The notes beneath the pieces are model-generated. The model saw nothing but the letters and a program-made list of their open reading frames with translations. It searched no databases and was not told the DNA's origin. A stretch of 64,000 bases of DNA, from assembly GCF_000520995.1 (NCBI RefSeq), contig NZ_JACA01000025.1:20097-84096 (forward strand), read 5' to 3'. Source of the stretch: Aquimarina macrocephali JAMB N27 (GTDB lineage Bacteria; Bacteroidota; Bacteroidia; Flavobacteriales; Flavobacteriaceae). The position numbers were made by a program, and so were the translations under genes. Shown piece by piece: positions 37,012-46,671 of this stretch. How positions within the stretch are numbered: position 1 is the stretch's first letter; every line of letters begins with the position of its first letter.

Positions 37012-39417
37012 CTAGTTTCTTAGAGGTTTTCCTTTCTTAAGCATATGCTCGATACGTTCAAGAGTTTTACGTTCTGTACAAAGTGACAAGAAAGCTTCAC
37101 GTTCCAGATCCAATAAGTATTGTTCTGTAACCAATGTTGGTTCAGATAAATCTCCACCAGCCATTACATATCCTAGCTTATTAGCTATTTTATGATCATG
37201 CTCAGAAATATATTTACTAGCTTCCATAGAGTCGGTTCCAACCAAGAACATACCTAATGCTTGTTTACCTAGTACCTTAATATCTTTTCGAAGAGGTGGT
37301 TGTGTGTATCCTTGTTCTGCCATCAATTTAGCATGTGCTTTTGCTGTAGCGATTTGGCGATCTTTATTTACAACAACGATATCTTTTCCTTTTTGAAGTA
37401 TATTAGTATCATACGCTTCATAAGCAGAAGTTGATACTTTGGCCATACCTATAGTTAGGAAATGTTCTTGTAGCACATTAAGTTCTACATCATTTTTCTT
37501 AAAAGTATCAGAAGCTCTTAGTGCCATTTCTTTGGATCCACCACCACCGGGGATAACACCAACACCAAATTCTACAAGTCCTATATATGTTTCTGCAGCA
37601 GCAATTACTTTATCGGCATGCATAGAAAGTTCACATCCACCACCAAGTGCCATACCATGAGGAGCAGCAATTGTTGGGATTGCAGAATAACGCATACGCA
37701 TCATAGAATCCTGGAAATATTTAATTGCCATATTAAGCTCGTCATATTCTTGCTCAACAGCCATCATAAATATCATTCCGATATTTGCACCTACAGAGAA
37801 GTTTGCTGCTTGATTACCAACAACCAATCCCTGAAAATCTTTTTCAGCAATATCGATAGCTTTGTTTAATCCGGCTAGAACATCACCACCAATGGTGTTC
37901 ATCTTACTCTGGAACTCTACATTTAGAATTCCATCACCAAGATCTTCTACTACGACTCCGCTATTTTTAAATACTTCTGAAGATTTACGGATATTATCCA
38001 GAATGATAAATGCATCTTGTCCTGGTACTTTTACTTGTTCTTTTTTAGGAATATCGTAGAAAAATGTAGCTCCGTTATTTACAGTATAAAAAGAAGTACT
38101 TCCTGAGGCGATCATATCATTTATCCAATCAGCAGGTTCATACCCTTCTGCACGCATCATTTCGATTCCTTTTTCTACTCCAATAGCATCCCAGATCTGA
38201 AAAGGACCATGTTCCCATCCAAAACCGGCTTTCATTGCATCATCGATTTTATATAAATCGTCTGTAATTTCAGGAATACGATTGGAAACATATGCGAATA
38301 ACGCGGATAAATTTTTACGATAAAATTCTCCTGCTTTATCTTTTCCAGATACTAATACTTTAAAACGATCAACTACTTTATCTATAGTTTTTGTCATTTC
38401 AAGAGTGGCAAAAGAGGCTCTTTTCTTAGCTCTGTATTCTAAAGTTTCTAAATCTAAAGACAGGATTTCTCTTTTTCCATCTGCACCAACATTCTTTTTA
38501 TAGAATCCTTGTCCGGTTTTACTTCCCAACCATTTATTATCCATCATAGTACCGATGAAATCCGGAAGTTTAAATAATTCGTGACGTTCGTCATCCTGAC
38601 AATTGTCGGCAATACCATTAGCTACATGAACCAAAGTATCTAAACCAACGACATCGACTGTACGAAAAGTTGCAGATTTTGGACGGCCAATTACAGGACC
38701 AGTAAGTTTATCTACTTCTTCTATGGTTAATCCCATTTCTTTTACCATGTGGAATAAACTCATGATACTAAAGATCCCGATTCTATTACCAATAAATGCG
38801 GGGGTGTCTTTTGCTATTACAGAAGTTTTTCCTAAATATTGTTCTCCATATCCGTTAAGGAAATCCAAAACTTCCTGAGATGTATTTGGGCCAGGAATAA
38901 TTTCGAATAATTTAAGATAACGGGCAGGGTTAAAGAAATGTGTTCCACAGAAATGCTTCTGAAAATCTTCACTTCTTCCTTCATTCATAAAATGAATAGG
39001 AATACCAGAAGTATTAGAAGTAATTAATGTACCTGGTGTTCTGTGTTTTTCAAGATTTTCAAAAACTATTTTTTTAATATCTAATCTTTCTACAACAACT
39101 TCTATAATCCAATCTACATCTGCAACTTTTGCGATATCATCTTCCAGGTTTCCTGTAGTGATACGATTTGCAAATTTTTGATGGTATATAGGAGAAGGTT
39201 TAGATTTAAGAGCAGCGGTAAGTGAATCATTTACTAATCGATTACGGACCACTTTGTTTTCAAGAGTAAGGCCTTTCGCTTTTTCTTTATCGTTAAGTTC
39301 TCGAGGGACTATATCTAATAATAGTACTTCGACACCAATATTAGCGAAATGACATGCAATACCGGATCCCATGATTCCTGAGCCGATAACTGCAACTTTT
39401 TTAATGATTCTTTTCAT
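37012..39417 (-). CDS. fadN: 3-hydroxyacyl-CoA dehydrogenase / enoyl-CoA hydratase (FadN-type)
   Basis: The 801-residue protein carries the NAD-binding 3-hydroxyacyl-CoA dehydrogenase part first (GSGIMGSGIACHFANIG, residues 12-28, and the catalytic CGTHFFNPARYLK segment). The enoyl-CoA hydratase part comes last (GMALGGGCELSMHADKV near 590, then GVGVIPGGGG). This order is reversed relative to E. coli FadB and matches B. subtilis FadN. It performs hydration and oxidation in beta-oxidation. It follows the MarR gene by 17 bases. Confidence 0.93.
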   Translation of the reverse strand: MKRIIKKVAVIGSGIMGSGIACHFANIGVEVLLLDIVPRELNDKEKAKGLTLENKVVRNRLVNDSLTAALKSKPSPIYHQKFANRITTGNLEDDIAKVADVDWIIEVVVERLDIKKIVFENLEKHRTPGTLITSNTSGIPIHFMNEGRSEDFQKHFCGTHFFNPARYLKLFEIIPGPNTSQEVLDFLNGYGEQYLGKTSVIAKDTPAFIGNRIGIFSIMSLFHMVKEMGLTIEEVDKLTGPVIGRPKSATFRTVDVVGLDTLVHVANGIADNCQDDERHELFKLPDFIGTMMDNKWLGSKTGQGFYKKNVGADGKREILSLDLETLEYRAKKRASFATLEMTKTIDKVVDRFKVLVSGKDKAGEFYRKNLSALFAYVSNRIPEITDDLYKIDDAMKAGFGWEHGPFQIWDAIGVEKGIEMMRAEGYEPADWINDMIASGSTSFYTVNNGATFFYDIPKKEQVKVPGQDAFIILDNIRKSSEVFKNSGVVVEDLGDGILNVEFQSKMNTIGGDVLAGLNKAIDIAEKDFQGLVVGNQAANFSVGANIGMIFMMAVEQEYDELNMAIKYFQDSMMRMRYSAIPTIAAPHGMALGGGCELSMHADKVIAAAETYIGLVEFGVGVIPGGGGSKEMALRASDTFKKNDVELNVLQEHFLTIGMAKVSTSAYEAYDTNILQKGKDIVVVNKDRQIATAKAHAKLMAEQGYTQPPLRKDIKVLGKQALGMFLVGTDSMEASKYISEHDHKIANKLGYVMAGGDLSEPTLVTEQYLLDLEREAFLSLCTERKTLERIEHMLKKGKPLRN

Positions 39418-39434
39418 TTTTTAACTTCGAGTTG

Positions 39435-39890
39435 TTAAGGTTTTACAGATTCTTGTTTTGAGTAAATTTTTTTAGATGATATCAGATCATTTATGGTTTG
39501 AAACACCTCTAAGAAAATGTCTAACTTTTCTTGTGGGACATGTTTTCTTACCATGGTATCAAAAGTAAAAACGACTTCTTTCGAGAAATTTCTCATTTCT
39601 ACGCCAAATGGAGTAAGGTAGATCAATACACCACGTCCATCCTGAGGATTTTTCTTTCTGAAAATCAATCCTTTTTCTTCCATGGTTTTCAAAGTGCGTG
39701 ATAAACTTGTAGCTTCCATTCCCATTTTGGGACCTAGTGAAGTAGAAGGTGTACCGCTTTCTGGGTCTATGCTTAGTAATGCAAATCCAGTAGCCATCGT
39801 ACTTCCTTTTTTGCTGGCTTCTTCATTATACATCTTAGCAACCGCCATCCAGGTGGCTCTAAGTGCATAATCGATTGTCTTTTCTCTCAT
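39435..39890 (-). CDS. MarR family regulator of the fatty-acid degradation operon
   Basis: The 151-residue protein has the MarR winged helix (GPKMGMEATSLSRTLKTMEE recognition helix, followed by the wing GLIFRKKNPQDGRGVLIYL). As the first gene of the fadN-fadA-dehydrogenase operon it most likely represses it and is relieved by acyl-CoA. A near-perfect palindrome centred on its promoter, and a related one before the acyl-CoA ligase gene, are its probable binding sites. Confidence 0.92.
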   Translation of the reverse strand: MREKTIDYALRATWMAVAKMYNEEASKKGSTMATGFALLSIDPESGTPSTSLGPKMGMEATSLSRTLKTMEEKGLIFRKKNPQDGRGVLIYLTPFGVEMRNFSKEVVFTFDTMVRKHVPQEKLDIFLEVFQTINDLISSKKIYSKQESVKP

Positions 39891-39910
39891 TCAAAAAAAT
39901 TGTTATGAAT

Positions 39911-39947
39911 GTAAAGGTAAGGAAATTTATTATGCGTGCATAATAAA
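39911..39947 (-). promoter_or_regulatory. MarR-fad operon promoter and operator palindrome
   Basis: A 22-bp inverted repeat (39926-39947) has 10-base arms, TTTATTATGC and GCATAATAAA, around a 2-base centre. A TAnnTTTA box (TACCTTTAC, minus strand at 39919-39911) sits 19 bases after a TATG at 39942-39939, which matches the Bacteroidetes -33/-7 spacing. The operator covers the -33 element. It begins 36 bases upstream of the MarR start, so a repressor here would block RNA polymerase. Confidence 0.7.
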
Positions 39948-40002
39948 TAAAGTAAAAAATTGAGAAAAGTTGATGTAATGTACACTTTTTTGCTGAATTA
40001 AT

Positions 40003-40031
40003 AAAAAAACTCCCCATAAAATGAGGAGTTT
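40003..40031 (-). terminator. Intrinsic terminator of the acyl-CoA ligase gene
   Basis: The stem AAACTCC / GGAGTTT (40007-40013 and 40025-40031), extended by CAT/ATG pairing inside, is followed on the minus strand by a T-run. It lies 55 bases after the ligase stop. Confidence 0.75.
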
Positions 40032-40085
40032 ACTGATTAACAGTTAAAGCTTACATGCATTTTGCGTTGCAATCAGTTAATTGAA

Positions 40086-41858
40086 TTAGCCATAAATTTT
40101 AGAATAAAGATCTTTGTATTTTTCTTTTATTATTTTCCTTTTTAATTTCATAGTAGGAGTGAGGTGACCCGCATCAATACTCCATTCATCTGATGTAAGT
40201 TCGAATCGTTTCACACGTTCCCATTTTCCGAACTTTTTATTATGCTCGTCGACTTCTTCCTGGTAACGATCAATAATTGATTGATTTTTAAGAGCTTCTT
40301 GCATAGAGTCACCCATTTGTATGCCTTTACGCTCTGCCCATTCTTTTAGAAACTCGAAATTGGGTTGTATAAATGCTGCCGGCATTTTTTCTCCTTCTCC
40401 GATTACCATTATTTGCTCAATAAAACGGGATTGTTTCATGGCATTTTCTATTAATTGCGGAGCGACATATTTACCACCAGAAGTTTTAAACATTTCTTTT
40501 TTACGATCGGTAATACGCAAAAACCCATCATTATCGATTTCACCAATATCTCCGGTATGGAAATACCCGTCTTTTAATACCTCTTTAGTTTTTTCTTCAT
40601 CTTTATAATAGCCTAACATTACTTGAGGACCTTTTACCAAAATTTCACCATCTTCTGCTATTTTCACTTCAGTTTCAGGGATCATTCTTCCTACAGAGCC
40701 TATTTTCATTCCTCTGTTTCCTGTTTCATTTACAGAGATTACAGGAGACGTTTCTGTAAGACCATATCCTTCCATAACTCCCATCCCTGCCGCATTAAAT
40801 ATTCGTGCAAGTCTTGGCTGTAGTGCAGCACTACCAGAAGCAATTAATTTTAAATTACCTCCCAGAGCTTCCTGCCATTTACTGAAAATAAGTTTTCGAG
40901 CGAGACCTAATTTTTTCTCATACCACCAGCCATTTGCTCCATAAGGTTCGTATTTTAATCCCAGATCTACTGCCCAAAAGAATAATTTCTTTTTAATCCC
41001 TGTAAGATCAGCTCCTTTGGCAATAATTTTGTCATATACTTTTTCTAGTAACCTTGGTACTGCGGTCATAACCTCGGGTCTAATTTCCTTTAGGTTATCA
41101 CTAATAGTTTCTAAAGATTCTGCAAAATATATGCTCACACCACGGTATTGATATAAATACATTAACATTCTTTCATAAATGTGGCATACGGGAAGAAAGC
41201 TTAAGGCTTTTGTTTCTCCATCTACAATAGGGAATCTGGAAGAACTATTTATCGAATTGCTTACTACATTTTTATGACTTAACATCACACCTTTAGGCCT
41301 TCCTGTTGTTCCTGAAGTATATATTAAAGTTGCAAGATCATCTTCTTTTACAGAAGCCATGATTTCCTCTACTTCTGATTGATTGCTATCGTCTTTACCT
41401 AATTCAAGAACTTCATCCCAATTTTTACAACCTGAAATATCATTATAAGAATATACTTCTTTTAATGAAGGTACATTTGCCTTAATGTTTTTAACTTTTT
41501 GAAATACTTCTTCGTCTGAAACAAAACAATATGCTGCTTCAGAATGATTTAAAACATATTCGTAATCTTCTTGAGAAATTGTTGGGTAAATGGGAACATC
41601 TTGTGCACCAATTTGAAGAACACCAATGTCGGTTATATTCCATTCTGTTCTGTTATTAGAAGATATAATTGCTATTTTGTCATTAGGTTTTACTCCTAAC
41701 CGTAATAAACCACGGCTAATTTGATTTGCTTTCTCTACATATTCTTTAGTAGAAGTTGCAATCCATTCACCATTATATTTAGTTATTAAAGCCTTGTCTA
41801 AATTAAAGTTTTTTAATTGATAATGTGGGAAATCAAATAATCTCGTAATTTTCGTCAT
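40086..41858 (-). CDS. fadD: Long-chain acyl-CoA ligase (FadD/ACSL type)
   Basis: The 590-residue protein has the ATP-binding loop YTSGTTGRPKG (near 180), the GYGLTETSPVIS motif and the DGYFHTGDIG / DRKKEMFKTSGGKY adenylate-forming signatures. It activates long-chain fatty acids with ATP and CoA so they enter beta-oxidation. It is transcribed on its own, but a palindrome shared with the MarR operon lies in its promoter, so it is probably in the same regulon. Confidence 0.92.
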   Translation of the reverse strand: MTKITRLFDFPHYQLKNFNLDKALITKYNGEWIATSTKEYVEKANQISRGLLRLGVKPNDKIAIISSNNRTEWNITDIGVLQIGAQDVPIYPTISQEDYEYVLNHSEAAYCFVSDEEVFQKVKNIKANVPSLKEVYSYNDISGCKNWDEVLELGKDDSNQSEVEEIMASVKEDDLATLIYTSGTTGRPKGVMLSHKNVVSNSINSSSRFPIVDGETKALSFLPVCHIYERMLMYLYQYRGVSIYFAESLETISDNLKEIRPEVMTAVPRLLEKVYDKIIAKGADLTGIKKKLFFWAVDLGLKYEPYGANGWWYEKKLGLARKLIFSKWQEALGGNLKLIASGSAALQPRLARIFNAAGMGVMEGYGLTETSPVISVNETGNRGMKIGSVGRMIPETEVKIAEDGEILVKGPQVMLGYYKDEEKTKEVLKDGYFHTGDIGEIDNDGFLRITDRKKEMFKTSGGKYVAPQLIENAMKQSRFIEQIMVIGEGEKMPAAFIQPNFEFLKEWAERKGIQMGDSMQEALKNQSIIDRYQEEVDEHNKKFGKWERVKRFELTSDEWSIDAGHLTPTMKLKRKIIKEKYKDLYSKIYG

Positions 41859-42191
41859 AAGTTGTTTTAAAATAATTTTTGTAGCATTCTAAAGCTCCTT
41901 TCAGATGGTTATTTTTAAAAATAATTGGGTGATTAATTTACGTATAAACAAATTAGATTACACCACTATTTAAGAACTTAAAAGAACTACTATGCGCGCA
42001 TAGTTTTGCAAATTATAAAAAATCTTATAATACACAACTCTAAGATATAAAAAAAAGGTGCTGTAAATTGTTAACTCTTTAATATTTTATCGTTTTTAAT
42101 AAAATATCTGCCATTTATAGATTCAAAAATAGCTTTATAACATATAAATAGGATAATCTCTTAACAAATTAAGGGATGTATTCTATACCTA
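41859..42191 (-). promoter_or_regulatory. Acyl-CoA ligase upstream region with MarR-type operator
   Basis: A perfect 16-bp palindrome ACTATGCGCGCATAGT lies at 41989-42004, 131 bases before the start. It sits between a TTTG (-33) and a TAGTTCTT (-7-like) spaced 19 bases apart on the minus strand. Its core ATGCGCGCAT matches the ATGCGTGCAT core of the MarR-operon operator. The rest of this 333-base stretch holds no gene that I can support. Confidence 0.65.
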
Positions 42192-42749
42192 TTAATGACT
42201 TGTTAGATTGTTTTTTATCTGCTCAAAGTTTTTTACATCTATTTTTCCTTTGGTAGGAATCATATTTTGCCACACCCAATTGTAATGCTCAATTACTTTT
42301 TCAGCTTTTAAGTGTGGCCTGTCTCCTGTGGTATGACCATCTTCTACTACAGTTATGTTATAGTCCTTTGTTAAAGCTGACTGGACAGTTGATTCTACAC
42401 AAAAATCAGTTGCACAACCTGTAATAAATAACTCATCAATATTTAAATCGTTTAGCTTTGATTGTAACTTTGATTTATAAAATATATCATTTGCGTACTT
42501 ATCTATAAAAACGTCTGTTGATTTTATCTTTAAGTCATCTAGTAACTCCCATTCTGTTGTATTTGGTACAAATTCATTTGTTTTTGTACCATCATGTTGA
42601 ATAAAAAATACTGAAAAATCAGAAGCTCTAAATAGTTGTGCAAGCGTATTGATTCTATTTACAACTCCTTTTGCATCAAAGCGTGGAGTTTTTGGAGTAA
42701 AAGAACCCTTTTGCATGTCAATTATTAAGAGTGCTTTTCTGTTTTTCAT
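42192..42749 (-). CDS. Isochorismatase-family cysteine hydrolase
   Basis: The 185-residue protein has the IIDMQKG aspartate, a central lysine-bearing segment, and the catalytic cysteine in ITGCATDFCVEST. The family hydrolyses amides or vinyl ethers such as nicotinamide or isochorismate; the substrate here is not determined. Its ATG overlaps the purL stop by 4 bases, so it is translated together with purL. Confidence 0.88.
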   Translation of the reverse strand: MKNRKALLIIDMQKGSFTPKTPRFDAKGVVNRINTLAQLFRASDFSVFFIQHDGTKTNEFVPNTTEWELLDDLKIKSTDVFIDKYANDIFYKSKLQSKLNDLNIDELFITGCATDFCVESTVQSALTKDYNITVVEDGHTTGDRPHLKAEKVIEHYNWVWQNMIPTKGKIDVKNFEQIKNNLTSH

Positions 42750-45700
42750 TCAGAAGCGTTTTTCTCTAACCATTTTCTGGCGTTTACAAAGGCTTCGATC
42801 CATGGGGATACTTCATCATGTCTATCTTGCGGATAGTTGGCCCAGTTCCATTGAAAAATTGAACGCTCAATATGAGGCATCATTACCAAATGGCGACCAG
42901 TTTTATCTGTCATCATAGCTGTGTTGTAATTTGATCCATTAGGGTTAGAAGGGTATCCTTCGTATCCATATTTTGCTACAATGTTATATTGATCTTCTGG
43001 TAACGGTAGGTCAAACTTTCCTTCACCATGAGAAATCCATACTCCCAGTGTACTTCCTGCCAAAGTAGATAGCATTACAGAATTGTTATCCTGTACTTTT
43101 ACAGAAGTGAAACCACTCTCATGCTTATGAGAATCATTGTAGGTTAGTTTACCGTGTTTTTCATGTTCTGGATTAATAACTTCTAGCTCCATAAACAACT
43201 GGCAACCGTTACAGATACCTACAGATAGAGTGTCTCCTCTTTTAAAGAATTTTTTTAAAGCTGTATTTGCTTTTTCGTTATACAAAAAGGCACCTGCCCA
43301 TCCTTTTGCAGATCCTAAAACGTCACTATTAGAGAAACCTCCTACGGCTCCAATAAACTGAATATCTTCTAATGTTTCTCGACCAGATATCAAATCGGTC
43401 ATGTGTACATCTTTTACATCAAAACCTGCCAGATACATGGCATTGGCCATTTCTCGTTCAGAATTACTTCCTTTTTCACGTATGATAGCTGCTTTTGGTC
43501 TTTTAAGCTTATCAGAAATGACTGGTCGTTTACCATTAAAGTGTTTTGGAAAAGAATAGTGTAATGGTTGATCTGTATAATTTTTAAATCGATCTTTTGC
43601 TAAATCATTTGCGGTTTGTTTCTGATCTAATAAGAAAGAAGTTTTATACCATGTATTTCTTAATTCTTCTATAGGAAGATCAAAGGAGTCATTTTGATTT
43701 TTAATTGATAAAGAAGCTTCTTCTTTTATGATACCAATATTGAAAAACTCAATGTTATTTTTAGAAAGAATAGACTCGATATCTGAGTTTGAAGCACTCT
43801 GAAAAATAATTCCTGAGTTTTCTGCAAACAATAACTTAATTGAGTCAGATTCTCCAATTTTGGTAAGATCAAGCTCTGCTCCAAGATTAAGATCTGCAAA
43901 ACACAACTCTAATAATGTAGTGATCAAACCTCCTGAAGCTATATCATGACCTGCTACAATTTTATCTTCTCTAATTAGATCTTGAATCACGTTAAAGGTG
44001 TTCTTAAAATCAGCTGCGTCCTTAATATTTGGTGCTTCAGAACCAATTTTATTTAACATTTGTGCAAAAGAAGAGCCTCCAAGTTGATGTTTATCATTAG
44101 AAAGGTTAATATAATAGATATCACCACCATTTTTTTGTAAAACGGGTTCAACAATTTTGGTGATGTCATTACAATGTGCAGCTGCAGATATCACTACGGT
44201 TCCGGGAGCAATAACTTCTTCATTTGGGTATTTTTGCTTCATAGATAGTGAATCTTTACCCGTAGGTACATTGATTCCTAAATCAATAGCAAAATCTGAA
44301 ATTGCTTTTACAGCTTTATATAATCTGGCATCTTCTCCTTCATTTTTACAAGGCCACATCCAGTTTGCGGATAATGAAACGGAGTGTAATCCCTCATTTA
44401 GCGGTGCCCATATCATATTAGTCAATGCTTCGGCAATCGAATTTTTACTGCCCGCTTCTGGGTTAATCAAGCCTGAGATAGGAGAATGCCCAATACTAGT
44501 TGCAATACCTTCTTTACCATTGTAATCCAGCGCCATTACTCCACAATTATTTAGAGGTAATTGTAATGGTCCAACACATTGTTGTTTAGCAACTTTTCCT
44601 CCTACGCATCGATCTACTTTATTGGTTAACCAATCTTTACAGGCAACAGCTTCTAGTTGTAGTACCTGTTCGAGATAGTTTTGAAAATTTTCTTTGTTAT
44701 ATGAAATGTTTTCATAATTACGCTCAATGGTTTTATCATTCATTATAGTCTTAGGAGAACTGCCAAACATATCTTCTAATGCCAGATCCATTGGTGTATC
44801 TCCTTTGGTCTTGGACTGAAAGGTAAAACGGTGATCTCCGGTAACATCTCCTACTTCATACATGGGTGAGCGTTCGCGCTCTGCAATACGTTGCAGTGTA
44901 TCTATATTTTTTTGCCCGATAACTAATCCCATACGTTCCTGGGATTCGTTACCGATGATTTCTTTTGCCGATAATGTTGGGTCTCCTACAGGTAGTTTAT
45001 CCAGATCAATTTTTCCTCCGGTTTCTTCTACTAGTTCAGAAAGACAGTTAAGATGGCCTCCTGCACCATGATCGTGTATGGATACAATTGTATTTTCTTC
45101 ATTTTCTACCATACCTCTAATTGCATTAGAGGCACGTTTTTGCATTTCTGGATTAGAGCGCTGTATCGCATTTAATTCGATACCACTACTAAATTCTCCT
45201 GTATCTGCAGAAGATACAGCAGCACCTCCCATACCAATTCGATAATTTTCTCCTCCCAGGATTACAATTTTATCTCCTTTCTCTGGGGTAGCTTTGATAG
45301 CTTGTTCGGCTTTACCATATCCAATACCACCTGCCTGCATAATTACTTTGTCGAAACCAAGTTTACGGGTATTTTCTTCGTGCTCAAAAGTGAGTACAGA
45401 TCCTGTGATTAGAGGTTGACCAAATTTATTCCCAAAATCAGAAGCTCCGTTAGAAGCTTTTATCAAAATATCCATTGGAGTTTGGTATAGCCAATCTCTT
45501 TCTGTCATAGCTTTCTCCCATGGGCGGTTATTTTCTAATCGCGAATATGAGGTCATATATACTGCTGTCCCGGCAAGAGGCAAGGAGCCTTTTCCTCCGG
45601 CAAGACGATCTCTGATTTCTCCTCCAGATCCTGTAGCAGCTCCATTAAATGGTTCTACTGTGGTCGGAAAATTATGTGTTTCCGCTTTAAGCGAAATCAC

Positions 45701-46420
45701 ACTGTTAAATTCGGTTTCCTGATAAAAATCAGGTTTATCAGCAGTTTTTGGAGCAAACTGAGTAACTCTTGGTCCTTTTATGAAAGCTACATTATCTTTA
45801 TAAGCAGAAACAATATCGTTTGGATTTATCTCTGATGTTTTTTTAATTAACTTAAAAAGCGAAGTAGGTTGTTCCTCTCCATCAATTACAAAAGTCCCAT
45901 TAAATATTTTATGACGACAGTGTTCAGAATTTACTTGCGAAAATCCAAAAACTTCTGAGTCCGTAAGTTGTCGTCCTATTTTTTTGCTAACTCCTTCGAG
46001 GTATTCAATCTCTTCGTTATTAAGAGCTAAACCTTCGGCGATATTATAAGCAGCAATATCATCAATTTCAATGATCGATTCTGGCTTTATATCAATAGTA
46101 TAGATATCCTGATTTAATAGATCATACTTTTGAGAAAGCATAGGGTCAAAATCAATATAATCTTTTGTAACGGTTCGAAATTCTTCTATTCTAATAATTC
46201 CTTCTATACCCATATTCTGAGTGATCTCTACGGCATTGGTACTCCACGGAGTAATCATTGCGGCACGAGGACCAACAAAAAAAGCGTCAATAGACGCCAC
46301 AGATAGTTGAGGTTGGTTGCCAAATAACCAGGTTAATTTTTTGATGGTTGAAGGAGAGATTTCATTGTTTGTTTGAACTGCAAATACTTTCTCGTTTTGG
46401 TTTCCGAAGAAATGGATCAT
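42746..46420 (-). CDS. purL: Phosphoribosylformylglycinamidine synthase, large fused form
   Basis: The 1224-residue protein is the large one-chain FGAM synthase. It has a PurS-like N-terminus and linker, two AIRS-type ATP domains (KAETHNFPTTVEPFNGAATG near 250), and a C-terminal class I glutamine amidotransferase with the nucleophile cysteine in VGICNGCQLFMEL and PHIERSIFQW near the end. It converts FGAR, glutamine and ATP to FGAM in purine synthesis. The length fits the gamma-proteobacterial/Bacteroidetes type. Confidence 0.97.
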   Translation of the reverse strand: MIHFFGNQNEKVFAVQTNNEISPSTIKKLTWLFGNQPQLSVASIDAFFVGPRAAMITPWSTNAVEITQNMGIEGIIRIEEFRTVTKDYIDFDPMLSQKYDLLNQDIYTIDIKPESIIEIDDIAAYNIAEGLALNNEEIEYLEGVSKKIGRQLTDSEVFGFSQVNSEHCRHKIFNGTFVIDGEEQPTSLFKLIKKTSEINPNDIVSAYKDNVAFIKGPRVTQFAPKTADKPDFYQETEFNSVISLKAETHNFPTTVEPFNGAATGSGGEIRDRLAGGKGSLPLAGTAVYMTSYSRLENNRPWEKAMTERDWLYQTPMDILIKASNGASDFGNKFGQPLITGSVLTFEHEENTRKLGFDKVIMQAGGIGYGKAEQAIKATPEKGDKIVILGGENYRIGMGGAAVSSADTGEFSSGIELNAIQRSNPEMQKRASNAIRGMVENEENTIVSIHDHGAGGHLNCLSELVEETGGKIDLDKLPVGDPTLSAKEIIGNESQERMGLVIGQKNIDTLQRIAERERSPMYEVGDVTGDHRFTFQSKTKGDTPMDLALEDMFGSSPKTIMNDKTIERNYENISYNKENFQNYLEQVLQLEAVACKDWLTNKVDRCVGGKVAKQQCVGPLQLPLNNCGVMALDYNGKEGIATSIGHSPISGLINPEAGSKNSIAEALTNMIWAPLNEGLHSVSLSANWMWPCKNEGEDARLYKAVKAISDFAIDLGINVPTGKDSLSMKQKYPNEEVIAPGTVVISAAAHCNDITKIVEPVLQKNGGDIYYINLSNDKHQLGGSSFAQMLNKIGSEAPNIKDAADFKNTFNVIQDLIREDKIVAGHDIASGGLITTLLELCFADLNLGAELDLTKIGESDSIKLLFAENSGIIFQSASNSDIESILSKNNIEFFNIGIIKEEASLSIKNQNDSFDLPIEELRNTWYKTSFLLDQKQTANDLAKDRFKNYTDQPLHYSFPKHFNGKRPVISDKLKRPKAAIIREKGSNSEREMANAMYLAGFDVKDVHMTDLISGRETLEDIQFIGAVGGFSNSDVLGSAKGWAGAFLYNEKANTALKKFFKRGDTLSVGICNGCQLFMELEVINPEHEKHGKLTYNDSHKHESGFTSVKVQDNNSVMLSTLAGSTLGVWISHGEGKFDLPLPEDQYNIVAKYGYEGYPSNPNGSNYNTAMMTDKTGRHLVMMPHIERSIFQWNWANYPQDRHDEVSPWIEAFVNARKWLEKNASE

Positions 46421-46671
46421 ACTTCGATTATTTGTGTTGATTTTTATTAAGCTGCAAATTTACTACTTTCTTACTAAAATTTGGTATAAAACTAAGATAG
46501 AATCCCAGAGTTATTCACTGAATTTTGAACAATAGAAAAGAGATAAAATGTAATAACCGAATTTCGTAATACTACAGTATTGATGTTTCTATAGTTTTTA
46601 GAAGGTTTTGCATCTTTGCAAGAGTGAAATTTTTATATAAGTGTATACATATTATTGTATACAGATACTTT

